Shown here: piece by piece, positions 33,395-45,406 of the stretch
Position numbering within the stretch: the first letter of the stretch is position 1
Layout: every line of letters starts with the position of its first letter
Source: Symbiodinium natans
Lineage: Eukaryota; Sar; Dinophyceae; Suessiales; Symbiodiniaceae
DNA: 64,000 bases
Reading direction: 5' to 3'
NCBI GenBank assembly: GCA_905221605.1
Contig: CAJNDS010000208.1
Span: 1 to 64,000, forward strand
The notes under the pieces: model-generated
What the model was told of the DNA's origin: nothing
Seen by the model: only the letters and a program-made list of their open reading frames with translations
The model's database searches: none
Translations under genes and position numbers: made by a program

Positions 33395-33888
33395 TCAGGC
33401 CCAGGCCGAGTTGAAGTCGAAGCTCATCCGAATAGAGGGGCGGTCCTTGCAAATCCATGTGGGCTTCGGGGTTTAGGGTTCTCTGGGTTCTGGGTTTAGG
33501 GTCTAGGGTCTGGGTCTAGGGTTTAGGGTTTAGGGTTTAGGGTTTAGGGTTTAGGGTTTAGGGTTTAGGGTTTAGGGTTTAGGGTTTAGGGTTTAGGGTT
33601 TAGGGTTTAGGGTTTAGGGTTTAGGGGTTTAGGGTTTAGGGTTCCTGTACTTCTGATGAACGCGACGCAGTGAGCTGGAAAACCGTGGCAAAGGGCACTG
33701 AAACGCTTGAGGACCACGTGCCCTGGAGCTGTTGCCCCAAACCCTAAACCCTAAACCCCAAACCCCAAACCCCAAACCCTAAACCCTAAACCCGAATACA
33801 GGGCCTTCTCGCGCGACCCATTTTTCAGGGTCGGAGGCAGTCTTGGCTTCGCCCATGTGAGCCCAGAGCAGTTTCAACTCCTCGGTAC
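33395..33888 (-). CDS. Three putative exons, unknown protein
   Basis: 33888-33790 reads EELKLLWAHMGEAKTASDPE...KWVAREGPVF; 33737-33640 reads QQLQGTWSSSVSVPFATVFQ...LTASRSSEVQ (donor TACAG|GA); 33466-33395 reads EAHMDLQGPPLYSDELRLQL. Telomere arrays fill the gaps. The first is among the most protein-like of the short frames. Confidence 0.45.
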
Positions 33889-33924
33889 CCCTAAACCCTA
33901 CACCCTGAACTATGAACCCTTACT

Positions 33925-34022
33925 AAACTCTTAGGGTAGATACATGGTCCCTTAGAATGGGCCCTTAAAAGGGGACGAGGAGGTAAGGGACCATGCTAAG
34001 GGCCCATGTAACTACCCTTAGA
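33925..34022. mobile_element. Family D inverted-repeat element
   Basis: AGGGTAGATACATGGTCCCT at the left and GGGCCCATGTAACTACCCTTA at the right mirror each other. Longer, interrupted copies: 34488-34685 (telomere array inside), 35628-35870, 41480-41605 and 55925-56130. Confidence 0.65.
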
Positions 34023-35096
34023 CAAACCCTAAATGCTATGAACCCTGAAAACAAAAAACCCTAAGCACCCCAAACACCCTAAATCCCCTGAATACCATAC
34101 CCTAATAAAACATTCCGCTTACCCGAAAGATCCAGAACCTTTTAACACTCTGAACCCTAAGCCCTAAAAACCCTAAAACCCTGAAGACCCTGAAGACCCT
34201 GAAAACCCTGAACACCCTGAAAACCCTAAAACAAAAACTAAAAGAACCAAAACCCTAAAAGCCCTAAAAAGCCTAAACACCAAAAACCCTTAAAACCCAC
34301 ATCACTATATACAGCCACAAGCTAGTTTCATGGATTTGTGAAACCCTAAACCCCAAACCTTAAACCAAAAAAAATCTGTTCAGGGCCCCGGTGTAGAGTA
34401 GACAGAAACTTAGCGGGTAAACCATAGGGTACGCCCCAATCCCTAAACCCTAAACCCTGAACACCCCACATAGTCCTGTTTCTTAGGGTAGTGACATGGT
34501 TCCTTAGGGTTTAGGGTTTAGGCTTTAGGGTTTAGGGGTCGTTACATGGTCCCTTAGGATGGGCCCTCAAAAGGGACACCTTATATACCCCTTATATACC
34601 CTGCACAATCCAAGGGCCCATACTTCAGAACTCTTTAAAGGAGGTAAGTGACCATATTAAGGGCCCATGCAACTACCCCTAGACTTCTGGTGCAGCCCTA
34701 GAGCCCGAAACCCTGAAACCTGAAACCCTAAACCCTAAACCTCCTCTGCCATACGTGCAAAGAGGCCCACCCAAATAAAGGAAAGCCCTCAACAGCCTAA
34801 ACCCTTAACCCTAACCCCTAAACCATGAACCCTAAACCCTAAACCCCAAACCCTAGACCCTAAACCCAAGAGTGAACAAAACAGCTCTTCTATGGGTGGA
34901 CACCTATGGGGCTTAGGGCAGCTTAGGTGTTCATATATATATATATGTCTATTTGTTTATCTCAGGATTTTATGGTTTAGGGTTTAGGCTAGGGTTTAGG
35001 GCTTAGGGTTTAGGGCTTAGGGTTAAGGTTCAGAGGTGGTTTGGTTGTTTCGGAGATTGAGGGCTTTGTAGCAGCGTTTGTATCTTATTGCTTTTC

Positions 35097-35151
<55 letters not shown>
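35097..35151. repeat. Poly-T tract
   Basis: About 54 consecutive T. Confidence 0.98.
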
Positions 35152-35155
<4 letters not shown>

Positions 35156-35364
35156 GGCTTTGGGCATTTAGAGCTTGAGGGCCTTTCGGGCGTTGAAGGC
35201 TGCTAGGGTTTAGTGTGTTTAAAGGCTTCAGGATTGGGGTTTGAGGTTATATACCTAGTTTGGGCTTTGGCTTTTGGGGTGTAGTAACTCCCTAAACCCT
35301 AAACCCTAAACCCTAAACCCCAAACCCTAAACCCTAACCCTAAACCCCAAACCCTAAACCCCAA

Positions 35365-35447
35365 ACCCTCAACCCGAAACCCGACCGCCCGACCCAGCGG
35401 TGGGGCCTTGCCATAGCTAAGACCGATGGCCCGCATGGACACGTACC
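35365..35447 (-). CDS. Putative exon with introner-type acceptor
   Basis: The frame ADYPRYVSMRAIGLSYGKAP...PLGRAVG starts right after TTACTGGGCTACGAAG, the right end of a family A element (35447-35625), as exons 8-10 of the transporter do. Confidence 0.5.
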
Positions 35448-36357
35448 TCGGGTAGTCGGCTTCGTAGCCCAGTAACCAGAAGGGTTTAGGATTTAGGGTT
35501 TAGGGTTAGTAGCCCCGTAGCCACAGTTTTACAAGAAGGGCAGCCTTTTTCTTGGTTGGCTACTTTATAAGGGAACCCAGAACCAACAAAAAAAGGGTAA
35601 AGGGTACCACTGCGGCTTAGTCTAAGGGTAGTTGCGTGGTCACTTTGGGTTTGGGTTTTGATGAGGTTTAGGATTTAGGATTTAGGGTTTAGTTCCATGA
35701 TCTTTAATATGGGCCCTCGAGTGTTTAGGGTTTGGGGTTTTGGCTACAAGGGCCCTTATAATCTTAGGGTCTAGGGGCTCTTACGTATGCTAAGAAATCA
35801 AGGGTCCATACTTCAGAAGCCTTCGAAGAGGGTACGGGACCGTATCAAGGGACCATGTAACTTCCAAAAACCCTAGAGCCTAAAGCTTGGATAGTCAATT
35901 TACGGTCTAGGGTATGAATGCTGCTCTCCCTTGTGGTTTGGTACTTCTGGGGTGTTTGGGTTGACGGTTTGGAGTTTGGGGGATTGTCACGGCTGTCGGA
36001 GCTGCATGGAGTTAAAGTTAGGGTCTAGGGTTCTTGGGCAGGGGTTGGTGGTTGGGCTTGAGGAGTTTAAGAGCAGTGGGGTACCTGACTCCCTTGTATT
36101 GTTTTCTATTAAGAACTCGTAGGTGAGGACCCGTATGTAGTAGGGTCTTTATTCTTAGTATCCCCAAGGGGACACCCTGAAAAGCAAAACAAATCACATA
36201 AACACACTATTATATATATATATATATATAGATACACACACTCACAAATATTCAGAAGGACACCCTATAAGTCATGTAAACCCTATGCGTACCCTAAACC
36301 CTCAACCCTAAGCCCCCAAAACCCTAAACCCTAAACCATAAAAGTGTAAACCCTATG

Positions 36358-36468
36358 TCATATGGCCAAGGGGCCAGTTGGGCATCCGCTGCGTCAGTGT
36401 CGACCCAAGCAAAGTCGTCTGCACGGGGGAAGCGTTGAGCTTGTGTCGTTGGCTTCTGTGACCATATA
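36358..36468 (-). CDS. Putative exon, unknown protein
   Basis: The frame SQKPTTQAQRFPRADDFAWV continues DTDAADAQLAPWPYDIG, about 36 codons. Confidence 0.45.
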
Positions 36469-36845
36469 ATCCCTACGGAAAACCCTAAGGGTTTAGGGTT
36501 TAGGTTTAGGGTTTAGGGTTTAGGGTTTAGGGTTTACGGTTTAGGGTTACCCTAAATCTTAGGATGTTCCCCCTTATGCTAACCGCCCCCCCCCCCCCCC
36601 CCCCCACTAACCGAACCGTCCTGAATGGGGATCATAGTACCCCTATTGTAACCCCTAGCAAGGACTGTCAGTATAAGGGCGAACATCCCAACCCCAAACC
36701 CTAAAACCCCTGAATCTCTAAATCTTATCAACCATAAGCCCTGAACCCGAAACGATGTGCAACTCCTGGCCGTGTCTGCAAAAGGTTTAGGGGGTAAGCT
36801 ATAGGGTTTAGGGTTCAGGGTTTAAGGGGTAAGCTTTTGGGTGTA

Positions 36846-37139
36846 GGATCAAAGCTCTTGCATGAATCACCCAGAACATCGAGCTAGCTCCAGCCGCTCC
36901 CGGCTCCATGTCTGAGACCACCCTGTGATCAAACCCTACCCACAAGAGCAACACGAAAACAAGAAACCCTAAACCCTAAACCCTAAACCCTAAACCCCAA
37001 ACCCCAAACCCTAAACCCTAGACCCTACACAAACCCTGTCAGAGAGCGCAGGCCTGCGAGGGTCCAGAGAGGGAGGACTCGCTGCCTTCCACGCCCACGA
37101 GGAGTCTTGGCCTGTCGGAAGGTGGGCCCGCAGGCCCTG
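36846..37139 (-). CDS. Two putative exons, unknown protein
   Basis: 37139-37035 reads QGLRAHLPTGQDSSWAWKAA...SPPSLDPRRPALSDR; 36940-36846 reads FDHRVVSDMEPGAAGASSMF...WVIHARALI. A CCCTAAA array separates them. Confidence 0.45.
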
Positions 37140-37569
37140 TTTAGCTTTAGGGTTTAGGGTTTAGGGTGTAGGGTTTAGGGTTTAGGGTTTAGGGTTTAGG
37201 GTTTAGGGTTTAGGGTTTAGGGTTTAGGGTTTAGGGTTTAGGTCAAGTTTTGGTCAGGGCTTTTGGGGGTTTAGGCTTGGGGGGTTTGGGGTTTAGGGTT
37301 TCGGGTTTAGGGTTTGGGGTTTGGGGGGTGATGGGTAAAGCTCAGAAACCCTGAGCCCAATACCGAAACACTCAGACTGGCCCTTCTCAGCGGGCATATG
37401 GTTTAGGGTTTAGGGTTTAGGGTTGACATTAAAGCGAATGAGGATGGCAAGCGTCTGCTGACAAGCCTAAAACCCAAGGCCCCAAACCCTTAAACGCCCC
37501 CCTGAATGTAGTCAAGCCCCCCCTCCCCCCGAACCCCGATAGACCCTAAACCCTAATGATACAGGCTGC

Positions 37570-37915
37570 TCGCCCCCACTGCCCACTATATTTACATGAC
37601 GCCAGCTGTCGCTTGGAGACCTCACGTTTGGGTCCAGGGTGCAGGGCTTCAAACGTGCGAAGCTGTTCCCTAAGACGACTATCACACTACATGCACGATT
37701 AAACTTCTGTATAGACCCTGCGAAAGTAAGGGTCTAACGTGGAGAGCTCAGGGGCGGCTAAGCTGTCGACAAGCCCTAGCATTAACACCCGAACGTGAGG
37801 ATTCAGGGATCCACAGGGTTTCTTCCCTAAACCCTAAACCCTAAACCCTAAACCCTAGAGGGCTTCGGGCTTCTGGTCATGTCGGTTGCCATCTCAGGCG
37901 GCTGCTTTGGGTGAG
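37570..37915 (-). CDS. Possible 5' exons of the gene after Ubl-FNIP gene 3
   Basis: 37915-37860 reads PPEMATDMTRSPKPS and could hold a start Met; 37640-37570 reads GPKREVSKRQLASCKYSGQW. They lie just downstream of the FNIP gene 3 stop. Confidence 0.3.
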
Positions 37916-38016
37916 AGGGAGTAGTGGAATTAGGGTTTAGGGTTTAAAATTGAAGGTGCGCAGCGTAAGAGTCCCGAAGTGCCCTTTAAGCGAAGGCATT
38001 CGCATTGCTTTCGATT

Positions 38017-40244
38017 TCAGAACTCGCGGATCGTCTCTGGACCAGACACGTACACAACAACACGCAAATCTGCGCTTTCCAAGCAAAGAAGTGTACTCGG
38101 CAAGAATGAAGATTGCAAACTCTGCTTGAAACCATGTCCGAAAGTCAATGACTGCAAGCTGCCAGGCAGGGCCACATTCTCCAAGCTCTGGTTGAATTCG
38201 AATCCGAATGTCAAGGACTGCAAGCTGCCAGGCAAGGCCACGTTCTCCAAACTCTGGTTGAAGCCATGTCCGAATCTCAAGGACTGCAAGTTGCCAGGCA
38301 AGGTCACGTTCTCCAAGCTCTGGTTGAAATAACCTTCGAAGCTCAAGGACTGCAAGCTGCCAGGCAAGGCCACATTCTCCAAACTCTGGTTGAAAGAACA
38401 TCCGAAGCTCAAGGACTTCAAGCTGCCAGGCAAGGCCACATTCTCCAAGCTCTGGTTGAAAGAGTGCCCGAAGCTCAAGGACTGCAAGCTGGCAGGCAAG
38501 GTCACGTTCTCCAAGCTCCGGTTGAAAGAACCTCCGAAGCTCAAGGACTGCAAGCTGCCAGGGAAGGCCACGTTCTCCAAGCACTTGTTGAAACCGCCTT
38601 CAAAGCTCAAGGACTGCAAGCTGCCAGGCAAGGCCACATTCTCCAAGCTCTGGTTGAAAGAACCTCCGCAGCTCAAGGACTGCAAGCTGCCCGGCAAGGC
38701 CACGTTCTCCAAACTCTGGTTGAAAGAATATCCGAAGCTCAAGGACTGCAAGTTGCCAGGCAAGGCCACATTCTCCAAGCTCTGGTTGAAAGAACGTCCG
38801 AAGCTCAAGGACTGCAAGCTGCCAGGCAAGCCCACATTCTCCAAGCTCTGGTTGAAAGAACCTCCGAAGCTCAAGGACTGCAAGCTGCCAGGAAAGGCCA
38901 CATTCTCCAAGCTCTGGTTGAAATCGCCTTCGAAGCTCAAGGACTGCAAGCTGCCAGGCAAGGCCACATTCTCCAAGCTCTGGTTGAACTTGCATCCGAA
39001 GCTCAAGGACTGCAAGTTGCCAGGCAACGCCACGTTCTCCAAGCTCTTGTTGAAACCGCCTTCAAAGCTCAAGGACTGCAAGCTGCCAGGCAAGGCCACA
39101 TTCTCCAAGCTCTGGTTGAAAGAATATCCGAAGCTCAAGGACTGCAAGCTGCCAGGCAAGGTCACGTTCTCCAAGCTCTGGTTGAAAGAATATCCCAAGC
39201 TCAAGGACTGCAAGCTGCCAGGGAACGCCACATTCTCCAAGCTCTTGTTGAAACCGCCTTCAAAGCTCAAGGACTGCAAGCTGCCAGGCAAGGCCACATT
39301 CTCCAAGTTCTGGTTGAAATAATATCCGAAACTCAAGGACTGCAAGCTGCCAGGCAAGGCCACGTTCTCCAAGCTCTGGTTGAAAAAACCTCTGAAGCTC
39401 AAGGACTGCAAGCTGCCAGGCAACGCCACGTTCTCCAAGCTCTTGTTGAAACCGCCTTCAAAGCTCAAGGACTGCAAGCTGCCAGGCAAGGCCACATTCT
39501 CCAAGCTCTGGTTGAAACAATATCCGAAGCTCAAGGATTGCAAGCTGCCAGGCAAGGTCACGTTCTCCAAGCTCTGGTTGAAAGAACCTCTGAAGCTCAA
39601 TGACTGCAAGCTGCCAGGCAAGGCCACATTCTGCAAGCTGTGGTTGAATTTGTTTCCGAAGCTCAAGGACTGCAAGTTCTTTGGCAGCTCAACTTTCTCG
39701 AGGCTGCGCTCGCCATAAAATTCCAACGAAAAGATTGCGTCCTTGGCATGTACGTCCATCGTGCTCAGGCGTTGGCCGCCGCTTGCTCGCAGAAACGCAG
39801 CTGCTGCGTGCCCTGCACCAACCTAGGTTGTCCCCTTAAAACCTCCGACAAAAATCCCGAAACATGGATCCTTTTGCAACCCGCCATGAGGGAAAACATT
39901 TATCTAAACATGACAAGGGCAACCTGTTGAACAACATACGTGATGACATCGCCCTGAGCTTGCTCCAACAGCGGCCTGGAATCGTCCAGGGTATTGCCGC
40001 CAGCCGCCAGGACAAGCATGCCACCTAAGCGCAAGCTGACCCTTCTTGCGACGCTCTTGCGCAAGTCTTCCACGGTCATGTTGTCTTCAAGAGGAAGCTG
40101 TACTTCGGAACCATCGAGACCACAGACCGTCAACCGTCGGCAAGCAGTAAGGCCATCAAACTCGTCAAGGCGCTGACGTTTGACCTTCCTTTCTTCTGGA
40201 GACCCACGAAGCATGGCCCGAAATTCTGGTGCGAGGTCGGCCAT
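38017..40244 (-). CDS. Ubl-FNIP repeat protein, gene 3
   Basis: Two exons: 40244-39924 (107 codons) and 39822-38017 (601 codons plus stop), total about 708 aa, the longest copy. Exon 1 reads MADLAPEFRAMLRGSPEERK and then the Ubl domain (LTVCGLDGSEVQLPLEDNMT, about residues 37-107). The 101-nt phase-0 intron runs from CAACAG|GTTGCC to CCTAG|GTTGG. Exon 2 starts VGAGHAAAAFLRASGGQRLS, MDVHAKDAIFSL, followed by about 25 FNIP repeats of 22 residues. The last is a divergent cap (FKQSLQSSFLPSTLLCLES, DLRVVVYVSG). Just before the ATG is AATAAACAAACCC, shared with gene 4. No signal peptide or membrane segment is visible, so a soluble protein is expected. Confidence 0.88.
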
Positions 40245-40497
40245 GGGTTTGTTTATTGGGGTTTAGGGTTTTGGGGTACCCTAAACCCTAAACCCTAAAC
40301 CCTAAACCCTAAACAACCCTAAACCCTAAACCCTAAACTGCCCTTGCGCTTTGGCTCGGCTGACCTGTGTGGACGAAATGAACCTCGACATTTATGAGAG
40401 AACATGTAGTACAGGGCATAGGGTACCTGATCCCACTGCAAGGCTAGTATTTAGGGTTTAGGGTTTAGGGTTTAATTGTAACTAAGGGAGCTTTTCT

Positions 40498-40583
40498 TCT
40501 GAACGTCCCATGGCCGAAGGTCATGCAAGCAGCCGGGCAGGGTTACATCACCGAAGCTCTGGTTGAAATCATGTGCCATCCTA
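40498..40583 (-). pseudogene. Decayed FNIP repeat and conserved block upstream of gene 3
   Basis: On the minus strand the frame DFNQSFGDVTLPGCLHDLRP is a recognisable but degenerate FNIP unit. It contains the block GCCGAAGGTCATGCAAGCAG seen upstream of genes 1 and 2, about 260 bp before the ATG, with telomere arrays at 40260-40340 and 40449-40473 between. It may be a relic of an upstream FNIP copy now serving as 5' flank. Confidence 0.45.
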
Positions 40584-40762
40584 AACCCTATAAGCCCCCA
40601 AAGCCCCAAACCCTAAAGCTTACTCTGGTCTTCGAGTCTAAATACATGGGTAGTTCGCTAAATGAGGGCCCCCTGTTGAAATTTCAATATAGTATGGCAC
40701 CCTATTTTTTTAAATGACCCTTAAAAAACTAAAAACCCTACACCCCGAACCCTAAACCCAAA

Positions 40763-40843
40763 ACCCACGTATAGAACTCGATGGGCCACTGGCAAATGAA
40801 ACGTAAGAGTGCCAGCCAGAGCTTCTTTCAGGCCTCTGAGACC
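40763..40843 (-). CDS. Putative exon, unknown protein
   Basis: The frame SGLRGLKEALAGTLTFHLPV continues AHRVLYVG. Confidence 0.4.
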
Positions 40844-41254
40844 AGATTTCTAGAAGCCCTTGACCCTAAACCCTAAACCCTAAACCGCAGCTATATGGCT
40901 AAGGGACATCCCACCCTGGTTTAGAGTTTAGGGTTGAGGGTACGCCCTAGACTCACTGGAGTGCTGAAACTCTAGACCCCCGGAAATCTACGTCTGGGCC
41001 CTAAACTTGGGTCCCTTGTTCTACAACCCTTATATACGCTATACATAATAAGGGCCCATACTTCGGATCCCCGTAAACAAGGGTACGGACCTTAGACTGA
41101 AGCCTCAGCGCAGCGAAAGAAAAAAACATAAACTCGCACCGGCGAAAACACAAACAACTGCAGAAACCCTAACACTAAACCCAAAATGACCCTAAACCCT
41201 GAATAGCCCTAAATAACCGCAAACAACCCTAAATAACCCTAAACTGTTTGGGGG

Positions 41255-41478
41255 GAGGCACCACCCAGCGCTTGTTTGGGGAATGCAAAGCGGCCTGTCC
41301 AGGCCAAGCTCCAAGCGGAAGGTCCGGGGCACCTTCTGAACCCTCAACCCTAAACCCGAAACCAGAGGACTCTTGAGGTGCCATGGTTCTTTCTTTCGGG
41401 CTCCAGCGATAAGGGCGTTGTCGCGTTGAATCCGTGCTTTGGGTGCACCTCAAAACTCCCACGAGCCACTTCTTCTAG
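41255..41478 (-). CDS. Two putative exons, unknown protein
   Basis: 41478-41357 reads LEEVARGSFEVHPKHGFNAT...TPLSLEPERKNHGTSRVLW, about 40 codons; 41341-41255 reads VQKVPRTFRLELGLDRPLCI...PQTSAGWCL. A very short telomere-like spacer separates them. Confidence 0.5.
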
Positions 41479-41811
41479 CGATATGGTCCCTTGATAAGGT
41501 CCCGCACCTTCTTTTTTAAAGGGTTCTGAAGTTTGGGCCCTTTGGGGTTTATAGGGCGTATATAAGGGGCCCCCGCTTAAGGGTCCAGAAGAAGGAACCA
41601 TGCAACCCTGAACCCAGATAGCCCTAACCCCTGCACCCTAAGCCTTAAACCCTAAACCCTCAACCCTCAAACCCCAAACCACTGCCCCCAAACCCGAAAC
41701 CCTAAACCCTAAACCCTAAACCCTAAACCCTAAACCCTAAACCCTAAACCCTAAACCCTAAACCCTAAACCCTAAACCCTAAACCCTAAACCCTAAACCC
41801 TAAACCCTTAC

Positions 41812-42937
41812 ACAAAGTGCGCCTCTCGGTGCTTCTCCCACAGGCTTCCCAAGAAGCTGCCCTCAAACTCCTGGCGGGCTTAGGTCTCAGGAATCTTGGG
41901 GGCTTTGAGGAGTTTGGAGTTTAGGGTTTAGGGTTGAGGGTTTAGGGCGCAGTGACTTTGTGCGTAGGGTTTAGGGCTTAGGGTTTCGGAAGTTTGTTTA
42001 GGGAGATTAGGGAGTCCAGGGTTGAGGCGTTCAGGGTCCACGGCTAGTTTATGGTCTTGGTTTAGGGGTTTGGGGGAAGTATTCCCTAAACCCTAAACCC
42101 CTTTGAGGGACAGTGTAGGGGCACTGGATTCCCTAACTGGGTTCCACGCTGGAGAATGTTGTCAAATGCCCGCTGGAGTTTGTAGCATATATATCTACAT
42201 ATTTTTGTTTATTTATCTATTTGTATTTACTTATTTCATTTATTATCTTTTTAGTATGGTGTTTAGTCTTTAGTGTTTCGTGTTTTGGGGTTTAGGGTTT
42301 CGGGATATACATGCATCAGGGGTTCGCGCTTGTTTTTTCTCGAGTCTGGGATTGAGAAATTCGGGTTTACCTCGGGTTTGGGGCTTTACGGGTACAGGGT
42401 TCAGGCTGAACTAGAGTTTAGGATTGAACCATCTTGAAGCCCTACCCCCAAACTCCAAGAAAAAACACAAACCTACAAGGCCCAAAACCATTTACAGTAG
42501 GGTGTTTCCGGAAATAGGGGGTGCGCCGGAAACCCCTGTGTTTTGACTGAAACAAAGGCACCCTCCAAGCCGGTTGAGAACCAAGGGCCCTCAAGCGTAG
42601 CTCTGCAAATGCAGATTGTGGTTTTCAAGGCCTCCAGTGGGCCCTAAAGGAGGTTTGACACTTGTGTTAGGGTATGGGGGCTTTAAAGGGCTTAAGGGTC
42701 GGTCGGTCACTTTAGGGGATTATCGGCTTAGGGTTTAGGGACGAGAACGCCATGCGATGCTTCAGAAAGAAATCGGACATAGAACGGATTTCCTATAGCT
42801 GTCCTGATGTTAACCCTAAACCCTAAACCCTAAACCCTAAACCCTAAACCCTAAACCCTAATTGCAAAACTATGCGACGTAGGGCTCAAGGGTTCATTGC
42901 TTCTGTGGGGCCCTCATACAGGCCCATGACCTCATCT
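41812..42937 (-). CDS. Five putative short exons, unknown protein
   Basis: In minus order: 42937-42885 (EVMGLYEGPTEAMNP, acceptor CTTTTCATTTGCAG with a good pyrimidine tract), 42810-42738 (TAIGNPFYVRFLSEASHGVL), 42645-42596 (PTGGLENHNLHLQSYA), 42183-42105 (CYKLQRAFDNILQRGTQLGN) and 41880-41812 (QEFEGSFLGSLWEKHREAHF). Junction phases not established. Confidence 0.4.
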
Positions 42938-43209
42938 GCAAATGAAAAGGTGGGTTTAGGGCTTAGGGTTTAGGGTTTCGGGTTTAGGGTTTAGGGTTTA
43001 GGCGATGAAAGCTCCCATCCCAGCTGTCCTTGGTCCAATCGGTGCTAAACCAGCTCCCAGCCTGTCCGCAACTTGCTAGCCCAGTAACCAAATTAGGGTT
43101 TAGGGTTTAGGGTTTAGGGTTTAGGGTTTAGGGCGTCTCGCCGCGCAGCGGCAGTAAGTACCATGTGTAAATGGCGCCCCTACACACCCAGGGGGTGTGG
43201 GGGGGGCGG

Positions 43210-43303
43210 CATGTCACGCGAAGGCATCTGTTTTCAATGTAATCCAACAATTTCATTGGTGCTGGGGTTCTTTCTCCCCACCCGCTGTGAGGTTTCACAG
43301 GCC
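43210..43303 (-). CDS. Putative exon, unknown protein
   Basis: The frame PVKPHSGWGERTPAPMKLLD...YIENRCLRVTC, about 31 codons. Confidence 0.4.
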
Positions 43304-43387
43304 ACCACCCAAACCACTACCTTTTCGGGTTTAGGGCTGTCGCCCTCAATTCCCACCATGAAAACGATTCAAATCTCAATGAAACCA

Positions 43388-43660
43388 AACATTTGTGGGG
43401 GGGCCAAAGGGGGGGTCTAGGGGGGCCTAAAGGGGGGGCCAAGGCGGGGCTTGGGCCAGGAGGAGTGGAGGATAAAGAAAAGGGCAGGGGGCGGGGGGGG
43501 GGTCAGGGGGGGGCTAGGGGGGGAGGGTCCCGAAAACCCAATTTCTGTGAGGGGGTTGGGGGGTTGGGGGGGCCCGGGACGGCGGGGGGCCCGCGGGGGG
43601 AGGGGGGCCCGGGTGGGGGGGCGGGGGGTTTGGGTCCCGAAAGGAGGGTCGGGCAAGCAA
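43388..43660. repeat. G-rich low-complexity block
   Basis: About 270 bp dominated by runs of 4-9 G on the plus strand, with (GGGGGGCCC)-like pieces. The long Gly/Pro-rich frames on both strands follow from composition. Confidence 0.85.
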
Positions 43661-43989
43661 AAGGTGTTTTTGGCTCTGGAAAAGGTACCCCCCCCAGATT
43701 TCAGGATTTTCGGGCGGACGTCCAGGGGTCTCGGGAGCGTTCCCAGGGGGCTCCCTGGGCGGCGACGTTCTAGGGCTTTGAGGGGCGGAGGTTTCGGGTT
43801 GCTATGTGAGTACTCCTGTGGCTGGGTGGCCCAGCGACAGCTGGCCATGGGCGAGGCGAGGTCTAGGGGCTCTCTATTCGACCATTCTCCAATGGCTCCA
43901 CCCATTGTCCATCCAGTGAAGTCCATGGCTGCCGGATATCTTCTGGGTCCAGGCACCCTAGTAAAGGGTGGGTACGGCCTAAGCAGGCC

Positions 43990-44110
43990 GGGTGGGAATT
44001 TAGGGTACCTTCATTTTTTTTTTCTTTGGGGGGGGGGGGGGGGGGGGTGGTTACTTTGAGAAGGGGACCTTGAAGCAAAAGAAGGAAAAGGGTACCTCTG
44101 GGCTACCAAG
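43990..44110. mobile_element. Family A introner-like element with long G tract
   Basis: The copy has the family interior GGTTACTTT...GAAGGAAAAGGGTACC and the end TCTGGGCTACCAAG; an 18-21 bp G tract interrupts it. The flanking segment 43,830-43,960 is open on several minus frames (for example LDPEDIRQPWTSLDGQWVEP), so an exon is possible. Confidence 0.55.
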
Positions 44111-44702
44111 ACGAAAACCAGGGTTCGGGGTTTAGGGAATATGGGCTCGGTAGGCTAAACCCTAAACCCTAAACCCTAAACACTAAACCCTAAACCCTAA
44201 GCCCTAAACTCTAAACCCTAAACCGGGTTAGGCTGTAGGGTTTCGGTTTTTCACTCTGCTCTCCGTGGTTCAGGGTTTTGGGTTTGAGGTGTAGGTGGGG
44301 TTTAGGGTTTAGGGTTTAGGGTTTAGGGTTTAGGGTTTAGGGTTTAGGGTTTAGGGTTTAGGGTTTAGGCCCCAGCCCCGGTGTTTCGTTGTTGGCTTGC
44401 CGTTCATCATGGGTTCCCCTACTACCCCCCTCTATGCTACCCCCCTAGGTTCCCCCCCGAAGTCATCTTAATTAGGCTTAACTATCCCTAAATAGCCCTT
44501 AATTATGGGGGGGGAGCCTAGCAGGGGAGGTAGTATAGAGGGAGGCAGTAGGGAAACCCAGGAGTTTAGGGTTTAGGGTTTAGGGTTTAGGGTTTAGGGT
44601 TTAGGGTAGCACTCCCTACAACCCCCCGACCCCCATAAACCTTATGTACCCTACATCCTAAGCCCTAAACCCCCTGAACCCTAAACCTAAACCCTAAACC
44701 CT

Positions 44703-44991
44703 AAGTCCGTAAGAAGAGCTGGCGAGTGCCACTGCTTCTCCAAAGGTCGGCTCATGGCTCGGCTTCGATACTGGGGAGGTTCATGGTACTTATAGGGTTT
44801 AGGGTTTAGGGTTTCGGGTTTGGGGTTTAGGGTTTAGGGCTATAACTGTATTTATAAGTGTACTTACAACCGCATTAGGGCACTTAAGGGGCTTATAAGT
44901 GGGTTACAAATGGTTAATGAGTACCATGAACCTCTACGTAGGCTTTAGCTTTTGGTCTGGCTGCCTTTGGGGCGAGGGCTTTGGTTTCAAA
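44703..44991 (-). CDS. Two putative exons around a family B element
   Basis: 44991-44941 reads FETKALAPKAARPKAKA; 44776-44703 reads PVSKPSHEPTFGEAVALASS. The family B element 44777-44942, carrying its own telomere array, exactly fills the gap, as an intron would. Confidence 0.4.
44777..44942. mobile_element. Family B element with internal telomere array
   Basis: The ends GAGGTTCATGGTACTTAT and GTACCATGAACCTC are present; about 45 bp of TTTAGGG-type repeats lie inside the left arm, where the intact copy at 8551-8681 has none. Confidence 0.75.
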
Positions 44992-45406
44992 GGGTTTAGG
45001 GTTTAGGGTTTAGGGTTTAGGGTTTAGGGTTAGGGTTGTGGCTCGTTGCGTTGCAGGTGCTGGGCTTTCTGGGGGATTTTGGGGCTACATCCCTGGGGGT
45101 TCAGAGGCTAAGGATTCGTGGGCCTGAGCACTTATCAGCCCGAAAAACCCTTCAATCCAGGGCTCTGCATGGGATCGAGGGTTTAGGGTTTAGGGTTTAG
45201 GGTTTAAGGTTTAGGGTATCTGCGTGCTTTGGGGCTTCCTTTCGGGTGGGTTTCGGGCTTCAGGGTTTAGGGTTGAGGGATTAGGGATTCTCACCAGGGT
45301 CGCCTCATATATCTATCATAAGTACCCTGACAACCCTCGCGAAGAAAAGCACCCCGCACTTTGAAACGAAGGCTGGCAGCCGAAGGCATTCGCATGGTTT
45401 TCGACT

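Noticed and set aside
43393-44059. Gly/Arg/Pro-rich frames up to 202 codons on both strands
   Set aside because: They follow from the G-rich low-complexity block; composition is the only feature.
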